NCBI GenBank assembly: GCA_944341075.1
Contig: CALVLV010000009.1
Location: forward strand, 1-64,000
Origin: an uncultured Clostridia bacterium
GTDB lineage: Bacteria > Bacillota > Clostridia > Christensenellales > Borkfalkiaceae
Direction: 5' to 3'
DNA length: 64,000 bases
Numbering within the stretch: the stretch's first letter is position 1; each line of letters opens with the position of its first letter. This document shows positions 27,440 to 34,974 of this stretch, piece by piece. The translations under genes were made by a program, and so were the position numbers. Below the pieces are notes generated by a model that saw only the letters and a list, made by a program, of their open reading frames with translations, had not been told where the DNA came from and ran no database searches.

Positions 27440-30424
27440 ATGAAAAAGACTTGCCGCATTTTTACGGCGCTTGTTGCAGTTGTAATGTTGTTTGCCACGG
27501 CAATATTTGCCGCATGCCAGCCTGACGGGCCAAAAGAACAGCAGGCCACGTCTATTACGTTGGATACAAGCAAGGCGCGCGTCTCTTTCGATGTCAACGA
27601 AAGGTTCTCGTCCGAAGGGCTGGTGGTAACGGCGCATTATGACGACCAGACCACTAAGGACGTCACTTCGGAGAGCAAAGTTTCCTCTCCCAACATGACG
27701 GAACCCGGCACAAAAGAGGTGGTCGTTTCCTATATGGAGCTCAAGGCCTCGTACAATATTCAGATAAATGAGGTGTGCACGCATAAGTGTCCCGAATGCG
27801 GGCTTTGCATGGATCTTTCAAGCACGGCAGACTGTTGTGCGGAAAAGTGCGGCGCAGACCGCAAGCAGTCTTACCTGTTCCAGGCGGAAAATTCACGCGC
27901 GATAACGCAGAACGGCTCGCTCGGGGCGGTGACTACGTTTACCAACAGGGAGGACTTCTCTACCGGCGAACTTGTCAGCGGCAGGGGCAATTTCTCCTCA
28001 AATACGGGCGCCTCGCTCACTTTCAATATCTATTCGCCGGCAGATACTACCGTCACTTTCCTTGCAAGGATCTCCCGCGGGGTGGTGGGGACAACTGTGT
28101 TTACAGATGTTGCCCTGCCGCTGATAACCGCCCCCGACGGCGGCGTTCAGATAATAGACCGCACAACTCAGGTCGAAAAGACCACTTCGGGCGCATGGTA
28201 TGACTTCCAGGAGATCGGCCTCGGCTGCGTCGAGCTCAAAAAGGGCGTCAACTCGCTCCGCTTTGCCCCCACGGGCACTGCCTATAACTTTGACTACGTT
28301 GCCTTTTTAAGCGATGAAGTGCTCACCTGGGAGGACGGCACCCTTGCAGATATAATCGGCGAACCCAGGCACGGCGTTTCGGAAGAAGATAAAAAGGCCG
28401 AAGCTGTCACGTTCGAAAATATAGTCGTTGCCGAAGATAACAGCTCTGTATCTGCCACGGTCAGGTGCACCGCCGACATTTCAAAGGCGTCTGCGGTAAC
28501 TCTCAACAACATGCCCGTCGGGGCGGAAACGGTGTACGATGCAGACAGTTCTGTTTATAACGTCAGGCTCGATGTCTCTGAACTTAACCTGCAGGCCAAC
28601 ACTACCTATACCATAAGGTTCATGGGCGAAGGCGACGCGGTGCTTGCAATAGGTTCGCTGTATTATATACACAGCGTAAATATCAACACCGGCACCGATG
28701 ACAGCGCATGGACAAAGTCTGAGGAATTCCGTGCATACAGCGCTCCATCTTCAGATGTGCTCAACGACGCCGTGCGTATATCGTCAAAACTCAAAGTGAC
28801 GTCTACCAGGCCGAACGACGACGGCTACTACCCCATAGGCAATCTTGATAAGAACATCGGGCAGAATGTCACATACTATATAAATTCTTCGGCTGCGGAG
28901 ACGGTCGGGCTGTATATGGAGCTCGGGCAGCTTACAACGGCGAACACATTCCGCGACTGGCTCGATCTCACCGTAAACGGCACGGCATACAACTCCGATG
29001 CAAAGATGCCCGTGGGTTCAAACTATCTTCCCAGCAATACATATGCCTGCATAGGCTTTATACCGCTGCAGCAGGGCAACAACGAGATCCGCTTTACCGT
29101 AAATTCTGCGGCAGCTGTAAACGGGCGCAACATATACGGTATTCAGTTTACCTCGCAGACGGCAGTTCTCTCATGGGGCATTGCACCGGAAATAGTGCTT
29201 GAAGATATCGCCGTAAGCGAAAGTTCTTCCGCCCGCACCGAATACTACGCAGGTGAAACTTTCGAAGCAGAAAATCTCGTGCTCGACCTGAGCTGGTCAG
29301 ACGGAAATGTCACGCAGGTAAAGGAGGGATTTACCGTAACCCCTTCAGGCGCGCTCACTGTGGAAGATACTGTGGTCACGGTAAGCTATACCGATGGCGA
29401 TGTGACTAAGGAAATTGAAATAGAAATAACTGTCACCGAGCCTGCGGCAAGGCTTAAAGAAGTTGTTTTATCTGAAAGTTCGGTGTACGAAGATGAATAT
29501 TTCAGCGGACAGACGTTTGATGCTTCAGGCATAACTTTGATTGCACGTTTTACCGATGATTCCACTCAGGAAATCACTGCAGAACAGTTTACCGTAACTC
29601 CTTCGGGGGCGCTCACGCCGGAAGATAAGGTTGTGGTCTTAAGCTATACATATGCCGGCGATACCAGGTCTGTAGAAATACCTGTAACAGTCACCGAACA
29701 TGACCTTACGGGCATATCTCTCAATAAGGATTCAACGGTAAAAACAGAATATACGGCGGGGCAGTCTTTCGATGCTTCGGGTCTTGTTCTGGATGCTACG
29801 TTTTCCGACGGCAGCGTTCTGCAGGTAACTGCAGGCTTTACCGTAACGCCGGGCGGCGCGCTCAATGTCAACGTAAAAGCAGTCATAGTAAGCTACACCT
29901 TTAACGGCACAGAAAAGACGATTGAAATACCTGTGACTGTAAATCCTACTGAAAATGGATTGGACTACATATATAACGCAACTACTGCCCCCGGCAGCTC
30001 TGAACTCAACAGCGGGATCTCCACCGAGCCCGGCTCTGCGGGCAATACTAATATTGCCACCAACAGGCCTGATGCCGACGGATATTATCCAATAGGCAAC
30101 ATAAATTCCAATACGGGCGTAAAAATCACATTTACCGTAACCGTGGAAAAGGATGTTACTGTGGGGCTGTATGCAGAGTTCTCCAACAGGAATTCGGATT
30201 ATGTGTTCAGCGACAGTTTTGCGCTCAGCGTTAATGGCACAGCTGTTGAAAGCGACGCTTCAATGCCGCATGGCGATTCGTTCACTCCTTCAAATTCATA
30301 TGTATATATAGGCGAAATAAATCTGAAAGCCGGCGAAAATACGATAACCTTTACTACCGTGGCTTTTGATGCCTATAATATATATGGTATAGCGTTTGAT
30401 TCCTCGGAGGAAATCTCGTGGTAA
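27440..30424 (+). CDS. Large lipoprotein with Ig-like and CBM-like modules
   Basis: 994 residues. The ATG at 27440 has proper spacing from GGAGGG; the ATG at 27434 is too close. The signal peptide ends in FAAC. Modules in order: a Big-type Ig-like domain (about 35-110), a cysteine cluster (CTHKCPECGLC...CCAEKC, 114-140), a CBM6/35-like jelly roll (about 145-295), a beta linker (about 315-415) and a second carbohydrate-binding-like module with DGYYPIGN (about 420-585). Three related Ig-like repeats follow (about 590-670, 670-755, 755-840, each with a FTVTPSGAL- or FTVTPGGAL-type core), then a last module with DGYYPIGN again. No catalytic motif is visible. It probably binds a polysaccharide next to the co-transcribed GH3 enzyme. 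Confidence 0.82.
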   Translation: MKKTCRIFTALVAVVMLFATAIFAACQPDGPKEQQATSITLDTSKARVSFDVNERFSSEGLVVTAHYDDQTTKDVTSESKVSSPNMTEPGTKEVVVSYMELKASYNIQINEVCTHKCPECGLCMDLSSTADCCAEKCGADRKQSYLFQAENSRAITQNGSLGAVTTFTNREDFSTGELVSGRGNFSSNTGASLTFNIYSPADTTVTFLARISRGVVGTTVFTDVALPLITAPDGGVQIIDRTTQVEKTTSGAWYDFQEIGLGCVELKKGVNSLRFAPTGTAYNFDYVAFLSDEVLTWEDGTLADIIGEPRHGVSEEDKKAEAVTFENIVVAEDNSSVSATVRCTADISKASAVTLNNMPVGAETVYDADSSVYNVRLDVSELNLQANTTYTIRFMGEGDAVLAIGSLYYIHSVNINTGTDDSAWTKSEEFRAYSAPSSDVLNDAVRISSKLKVTSTRPNDDGYYPIGNLDKNIGQNVTYYINSSAAETVGLYMELGQLTTANTFRDWLDLTVNGTAYNSDAKMPVGSNYLPSNTYACIGFIPLQQGNNEIRFTVNSAAAVNGRNIYGIQFTSQTAVLSWGIAPEIVLEDIAVSESSSARTEYYAGETFEAENLVLDLSWSDGNVTQVKEGFTVTPSGALTVEDTVVTVSYTDGDVTKEIEIEITVTEPAARLKEVVLSESSVYEDEYFSGQTFDASGITLIARFTDDSTQEITAEQFTVTPSGALTPEDKVVVLSYTYAGDTRSVEIPVTVTEHDLTGISLNKDSTVKTEYTAGQSFDASGLVLDATFSDGSVLQVTAGFTVTPGGALNVNVKAVIVSYTFNGTEKTIEIPVTVNPTENGLDYIYNATTAPGSSELNSGISTEPGSAGNTNIATNRPDADGYYPIGNINSNTGVKITFTVTVEKDVTVGLYAEFSNRNSDYVFSDSFALSVNGTAVESDASMPHGDSFTPSNSYVYIGEINLKAGENTITFTTVAFDAYNIYGIAFDSSEEISW

Positions 30425-30478
30425 TCATGCCTTATATTTTCTGAAAGATTCGCTCATGCGTTTCTCCTTTCAAAAACG

Positions 30479-30515
30479 GATGCCGCCTGCTGAATGCAGG
30501 CGGCATCTTGCTTTT
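30479..30515 (+). terminator. Intrinsic terminator
   Basis: GATGCCGCCTGC pairs perfectly with GCAGGCGGCATC (30479-30490 with 30496-30507), followed by TTGCTTTTT. Ends the 24048-30424 unit. Confidence 0.88.
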
Positions 30516-30540
30516 TGTTAAGCAGTTCAACAACTTCTGA

Positions 30541-30582
30541 AAAAAGGCCCTTCGGGTGTAAACAACACCTGAAGGGCCTTTA
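30541..30582. terminator. Second hairpin, possibly bidirectional terminator
   Basis: AAAGGCCCTTCGGGTGT pairs with ACACCTGAAGGGCCTTT around a short A-rich loop; A-tract on the left and T on the right suggest action in both directions. From 30583 to 30806 I see nothing gene-like; a lone CTATTCA at 30691 lacks a partner. Confidence 0.75.
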
Positions 30583-30806
30583 ATTGCGCCATATTACGCG
30601 GTGTTTTTCGGTGCAGGTGGGCAAAGTGTGCGCATGAATACGGCGGTTGCATGCCGGTTTTGGTTTTCACGGTTTTGCGTGAGTGGCAGGCTATTCAGGC
30701 AAATGTGTATAATTTTCAAAAATCGGTGCTGTATGCGCAAATATTTTGCATTTATCAGTGAAATAAACGCTCGTTCGTTAAAATTTTTAAACAAAAATAA
30801 AAAATT

Positions 30807-30833
30807 TGCAATGTAATTATATAAAAATTGCAA
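30807..30833. promoter_or_regulatory. Inverted repeat TTGCAAT / ATTGCAA upstream of -35
   Basis: TTGCAAT (30807-30813) and ATTGCAA (30827-30833) form an inverted repeat with a 13-bp centre in an AT-rich stretch, abutting the -35 box of the MarR-gene promoter. A binding site for an unknown regulator, or an UP element, is possible. Confidence 0.4.
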
Positions 30834-30864
30834 TTGACAAAGCCGTCGGGAGGGGGGGTATACT
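30834..30864 (+). promoter_or_regulatory. Promoter of the MarR gene with G-tract spacer
   Basis: -35 TTGACA (30834-30839) and -10 TATACT (30859-30864). The spacer is 19 bp, two longer than ideal, and contains GGGAGGGGGGG. Length change in the G7 run would move the boxes towards or away from the optimal spacing. Confidence 0.65.
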
Positions 30865-30877
30865 ATTTCACGCAATA

Positions 30878-30906
30878 GGTTCTACAGAAACTGTTTCTGC
30901 AGAAAC
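30878..30906 (+). promoter_or_regulatory. Tandem operators of the MarR-type regulator
   Basis: GTTTCTGCAGAAAC (30893-30906) is a perfect 14-bp palindrome. GGTTCTACAGAAAC (30878-30891) is a second copy with 12 of 14 bases identical, 15 bp away. They lie just downstream of the -10 box, the typical place for repression of the regulator's own operon. Confidence 0.65.
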
Positions 30907-30937
30907 TAAATTATAGCATAGAGAGGTAAAAAGAGCA

Positions 30938-31387
30938 ATGGACAGGCAGGAATACGTTATGGGAATACGCGGAATGATCAGACTGTACGAAGTGATACTT
31001 GAAAACAGGTGCCGTGACTTGGGTCTGAACCTGCTTGAGCTGAACATACTCAACTTTTTGTTCTACAATCCCGAAAAGAATACTGCAAGCGATATTGTTG
31101 AATACAGAATGTTGCCCAAGGCTAATGTTTCAAAGGGTATAGACAGCCTTGTGCGCAAAGGTTACGTGCGCAGGGAAGAGGACGCGTCAGACCGCAGGCG
31201 CACAAATTTGTATCTGCTGCCCGCGGCGGAGCCGATAACTCAGGCTATAGACGGCGCCCGCACAGAGTATTTTGAAAAGCTGTTCAACGGCTTTACCGAA
31301 GATGAGCGGCAGGAATATTTCCGCCTGGGCGAAAAGGTAAATTGCAACGTAAGGCAACTTTTAAAGGAAGGGAGCAAAGGCAAGTAA
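30938..31387 (+). CDS. MarR-family transcriptional regulator
   Basis: 149 residues. Winged-helix pattern: an N-terminal helix for dimerisation, then NLLELNILNFLFYNPEKNTASDIVEYRMLPKANVSKGIDSLVRKGY, the recognition helix region, then the wing with REEDASDRRRTNLYLL (the DxRR signature), and a C-terminal dimerisation helix. MarR proteins bind palindromes overlapping promoters and let go on binding a small molecule. The tandem 14-mers at 30878-30906 are the evident autoregulatory operators. The lipoprotein gene with 243-bp repeats follows 55 nt later with no terminator between, so this regulator probably controls the following GH3 unit as well. Confidence 0.88.
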   Translation: MDRQEYVMGIRGMIRLYEVILENRCRDLGLNLLELNILNFLFYNPEKNTASDIVEYRMLPKANVSKGIDSLVRKGYVRREEDASDRRRTNLYLLPAAEPITQAIDGARTEYFEKLFNGFTEDERQEYFRLGEKVNCNVRQLLKEGSKGK

Positions 31388-31442
31388 ACGCCGCGCATTT
31401 ACGGTTTTGCTTGCCGTTAAAATAATTACAGGGAGGAACATC

Positions 31443-34271
31443 ATGAAGCGGATCATCACAACTTGCCTGCTTGTCGTCATTATGGCCCTTACGGCTGTTA
31501 TTGCGGCATGCGGCGGGCCCGCGCAGGAAACGCCCGATATGGTAACGGTTACTATAACTTTACCTGACGGCGTAAGTTACGACGGTTACCGGAAGGAGCA
31601 GAGCGTAGAAAAGGGTGCGGCCATCACCTTGCCCGAAGACGACGACCTGACGAGTATACCCGAGAGCAAAGAGGTAGACGGCTGGTACATAGACAGCGAT
31701 AAGCTGAGCAGCAAATCTGTCACCGTTACCAAGAACACCGAAATCACCTTAAAGCTCAAAGATAAGGTTGTGGCTCCCGTTATGGTTACGGTGACGATCA
31801 CCCTGCCTAACGGCGTAAGTTACGACGGTTATCAGCATGAGCAGAGCGTAGAAAAGGGCGACACCATAACGCTACCCGCAAACGATAAGCTGACAGGCAT
31901 ACCCGAGGGCAAGGAAGTTGACGGCTGGTACATAGGCGACAAGAAGGTTGAGGGCAACACCATTACCGTCAACGAAAACACCGAAATCACCTTAAAGCTC
32001 AAAGATAAGCCCGCAACGCCCGTTATGGTTACGGTAACCATAACTCTGCCCAGCGGCGTAAGTTACGACGGCTATCAGCATGAGCAGAGCGTAGAAAAGG
32101 GCGACACCATAACGCTGCCCGCAAACGATAAGCTCACGGGCATACCCGAGGGCAAGGAAGTTGACGGCTGGTACATAGGCGCCGAAAAAATCAACGGCAA
32201 CACCGTTACGATCAACGAAAATACGGAAATCACCTTAAAGCTCAAAGATAAGGTTGTGGCTCCCGTTATGGTTACGGTTACCATAACCCTGCCCAGCGGC
32301 GTAAGCTACGACGGCTATCAGAAGGAGCAGAGCATAGAAAAGGGCGACACCATAACGCTGCCCGCAAACGACAAGCTCACAGGCATACCTGCCGATAAAG
32401 AAGTTGACGGCTGGTACATAGACGGCAAGAAGGTTGAAGGCACCACCGTTACCATCAACGAAAATACGGAAATCACCTTAGAGCTCAAAGATAAGGTTGT
32501 GGCTCCCGTTATGTTTACGGTAACCATAACCCTGCCCAGCGGCGTGAGCTACCCCGGTTATGAGCACGAGATGAGCGTGCAGACGGGCACGGCTATCAAC
32601 CTTCCCGAAAATGACGAACTCACGGGCATACCCGCCGATAAGGAAGTTGACGGCTGGTACATAGGCGGCGAAAAGATAAGCGGCAACACCGTTACGATCA
32701 ACGAAGACACCGAAATAACCCTTGTGCTCAAGGACAAGCAGCCTTCTAACCAGGTCACCGTAACGCTGGTAGACGCCCTGCTCGACGGCAGCACGCAGAT
32801 CAAAATTGAAAAGGGCGGAGTGCTTGACTTAAGCGAGGCCGAATTCACCGCCCGGCCCGAAAATACATATCTCCGCTATTGGTATAACGCGGCCGACCCT
32901 TCGCAGATAATTGAGGTTGAAGACGCGTCTGCAATAACGGTGGAGGGCGATATCACCCTTGCCCCTGCATTCGACCTGAATGAGGAACTGTATGCCAACC
33001 GCGACGGCTCTACGCAGGGCAAGCTTGCAACTTACCCCTACTACGGCGCAGCCGATATGATAGAAGACAGTCAGGTGCAGCCTGCAGACGGCTACATAAG
33101 AGCCAATGATGAAAGCGGCGAGCAGGCCATCGACCCCTATTGGGGCTATGTGGGCACCGGTGCCGACCGCGAGATGGGCGCAATATTCCACTGGAGGGGC
33201 GTAGATGGCGCAGCGCTGCCCAACGGCTTCTACTTTACGCCGCTCTCACCCTACAAGGTTACGTCAGGCTACACATATGTAATGACATACACCATACAGA
33301 ACCGGGGCGATAAAACTATAACGCTCAAAATCTATCAGATAAATTCGGGCAGCAGCCCCAAGTCGGGCGTATCTACGGATGAGTTCGTGCTCGCCCCCGG
33401 CGAAGTAAAGGAACTTAAGCTTGAGTTCTCTTACGGCAACAACAATATACTCACCACCGTGGAACTGCTCACCGACGGCATAACCGACCTTGAGATAGGC
33501 ATGTACCAGTACATAGAATTGCCAAAAACGCTCCACGCCCTCACCGTGCAGGGCGGTACTGTAGACGGCCAGGCTGCCGTAAAGCAGGTGGCGTTCAATA
33601 CTGTTGTAACTCCCGTGGCCGAAACTAAAGAGGGAAGGGAGGCATACGTTTGGTACAATACCGAAAATCCCGAAGAAACGTTTGGTAAAAACTTTATAAT
33701 GCCCGACCGCGACCTTACAATAGCGCCCCGGTACGACGGTATATATGCTGATGTCGGCAGCAACACTGAAAGCGGCACCACGGGCAAAGTTGCCATCTAC
33801 CCCGATGGCGGGTTGTGGCGCAAGACCCCTGCCGGATTTAATTGCAGCGCAAGCTTGCAGCATATCACCGAAACTGACCGCTGGGCTGTGTACGACATGA
33901 CCAAGAGCGATGGCAGCGCCATTAAAAACGGCGACTACGCCATGTTCCAAAGCAAGTACGGCTACCAGAAGACCAACGTGTACAGCACCACCTTCACTGT
34001 GAAAAATCTCGGGAAAGAGGCCGTGAGCCTTCAGTTCTACATCACGGGCAGCGGTTCTGCGTGGGAAAAAGGAGTTACTGACAGCAACACTGCTAAGGCT
34101 GATACCGTTCTTACCCTTCAGCCGGGCGAAACGGGTACTGTGGATATCGACTTCAACCTGAATAGCAACAGCAACGAAATGGTTGTATTCCAGTATGTAG
34201 GCAAGGCCGAGCTTACGTCGCTCAACCTTGCAATGTACCAGTATATCACCAACATAGCTCCCGCTGAATAA
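31443..34271 (+). CDS. Lipoprotein with five near-identical 81-residue repeats
   Basis: 942 residues from the ATG behind GGGAGGA (a TTG 36 nt upstream is unlikely). The signal peptide ends in IAAC. Residues about 33-437 are five tandem 81-residue repeats of InlB B-repeat/Flg_new type, each with VTVTITLP, GVSY.GY, EVDGWYI and TEITL. A sixth, divergent repeat (about 438-515) follows. Two copies of a larger beta domain (about 520-695 and 770-942) follow, each with TGKVA.YP- or QGKLATYP-like starts, a FTV-or YTI-plus-NLG/NRG strand and IGMYQYI or LAMYQYI near the end. The lipoprotein at 38144-40192 carries the same late domain. Probably a cell-surface stalk with binding heads. Confidence 0.85.
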   Translation: MKRIITTCLLVVIMALTAVIAACGGPAQETPDMVTVTITLPDGVSYDGYRKEQSVEKGAAITLPEDDDLTSIPESKEVDGWYIDSDKLSSKSVTVTKNTEITLKLKDKVVAPVMVTVTITLPNGVSYDGYQHEQSVEKGDTITLPANDKLTGIPEGKEVDGWYIGDKKVEGNTITVNENTEITLKLKDKPATPVMVTVTITLPSGVSYDGYQHEQSVEKGDTITLPANDKLTGIPEGKEVDGWYIGAEKINGNTVTINENTEITLKLKDKVVAPVMVTVTITLPSGVSYDGYQKEQSIEKGDTITLPANDKLTGIPADKEVDGWYIDGKKVEGTTVTINENTEITLELKDKVVAPVMFTVTITLPSGVSYPGYEHEMSVQTGTAINLPENDELTGIPADKEVDGWYIGGEKISGNTVTINEDTEITLVLKDKQPSNQVTVTLVDALLDGSTQIKIEKGGVLDLSEAEFTARPENTYLRYWYNAADPSQIIEVEDASAITVEGDITLAPAFDLNEELYANRDGSTQGKLATYPYYGAADMIEDSQVQPADGYIRANDESGEQAIDPYWGYVGTGADREMGAIFHWRGVDGAALPNGFYFTPLSPYKVTSGYTYVMTYTIQNRGDKTITLKIYQINSGSSPKSGVSTDEFVLAPGEVKELKLEFSYGNNNILTTVELLTDGITDLEIGMYQYIELPKTLHALTVQGGTVDGQAAVKQVAFNTVVTPVAETKEGREAYVWYNTENPEETFGKNFIMPDRDLTIAPRYDGIYADVGSNTESGTTGKVAIYPDGGLWRKTPAGFNCSASLQHITETDRWAVYDMTKSDGSAIKNGDYAMFQSKYGYQKTNVYSTTFTVKNLGKEAVSLQFYITGSGSAWEKGVTDSNTAKADTVLTLQPGETGTVDIDFNLNSNSNEMVVFQYVGKAELTSLNLAMYQYITNIAPAE
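31539..32753 (+). repeat. Five tandem 243-bp repeats inside a lipoprotein gene
   Basis: Repeat starts (the ATG of MVTVTITLP or MFTVTITLP) fall at 31539, 31782, 32025, 32268 and 32511, exactly 243 bp apart. Units 2 to 4 are the most alike at DNA level and unit 1 the most divergent, which suggests recent expansion or gene conversion. Confidence 0.93.
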
Positions 34272-34335
34272 CCGCGGCAGTCTGTATTTACCAAATCAGG
34301 CGCGGCAGGGCATGCCGCAAATAAAGTACGTTAAG

Positions 34336-34376
34336 CGCCGCGCCGCGGCCGCCCGTGCAGGGCCTGCGGCGCGGCG
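34336..34376 (+). other. GC-rich hairpin in the leader before the membrane-protein gene
   Basis: CGCCGCGCCGC (34336-34346) pairs perfectly with GCGGCGCGGCG (34366-34376). No T-tract follows, so it is not a normal terminator. It could stabilise a processed mRNA end or slow transcription between the lipoprotein gene and the GH3 pair. A smaller CGCCGC/GCGGCG hairpin lies near 34430-34445. Confidence 0.5.
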
Positions 34377-34494
34377 ATATATAAGCCTTATTCCCGTTAA
34401 AACCACAAAACGCACAAACGCGGTCGCATCGCCGCCTGTGCGGCGGAAGGGAGAAGAGCGGGGACATATAAAAAAATTATCAGGAGGAAAAACA

Positions 34495-34974
34495 ATGTTT
34501 GAAAAAAGTTTGGATGCAGTTAAAAACTTTTTCAAAACAAGAAGGATCGGTTTCTACTTTACCATGGTCGCCGTCATCCTTGCGGTGGTGCAGCTAATCA
34601 TCTATTCAATAGCGTTCAACGATGTGCTGTACGTTCAGTACCGCAGTACGGCGGCTATAGTATGCTCAAGTCTTGCCATTGTGCTTGGGGTTTTGCTCTC
34701 TTGCACAAGGTGGACTGAACGGTGCGCGCCTGCTGCGGTGGCGCTTTTGGAACTGCTTGCGTTCCTGTTCTTCATCAGGGACGGCTATTGGTACTTCACC
34801 ACGCAGTTCTTTGCGGGCGTAACGTGGACGGCGATAGTCGCCACTTACTACGGCTACCTTGTAAGCATAGTAATGTTTGTGGTGATACTCGCGCTCAGCG
34901 TTGCTTCCATGTATCTTAAGCAGGGCAAGGCCCCCGAAGCTAAAAATACCAACGCAGAAGAGGTGACGGCATGA
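34495..34974 (+). CDS. Small four-helix membrane protein paired with GH3
   Basis: 159 residues from the ATG behind CAGGAGG; an upstream in-frame ATG gives a low-complexity basic leader and is rejected. Four hydrophobic helices, a WYFTTQFFAG loop and a charged tail. The start FKTRRIGFYFTMVAVILAVV matches FKNRTIGFYIGLAAAVVALV of the protein at 11857-12309, showing common descent. It overlaps the GH3 gene by four bases (ATGA). Function unknown; see the shared-partner finding. Confidence 0.8.
   Translation: MFEKSLDAVKNFFKTRRIGFYFTMVAVILAVVQLIIYSIAFNDVLYVQYRSTAAIVCSSLAIVLGVLLSCTRWTERCAPAAVALLELLAFLFFIRDGYWYFTTQFFAGVTWTAIVATYYGYLVSIVMFVVILALSVASMYLKQGKAPEAKNTNAEEVTA

Noticed and set aside
30691..30713. 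Single CTATTCA followed by TATAAT, resembling the LytTR boxes
   Set aside because: No second box 21 bp upstream and the distance to the -10 is 17 rather than about 40 bp, so it does not match the pattern at 4221 and 8047.
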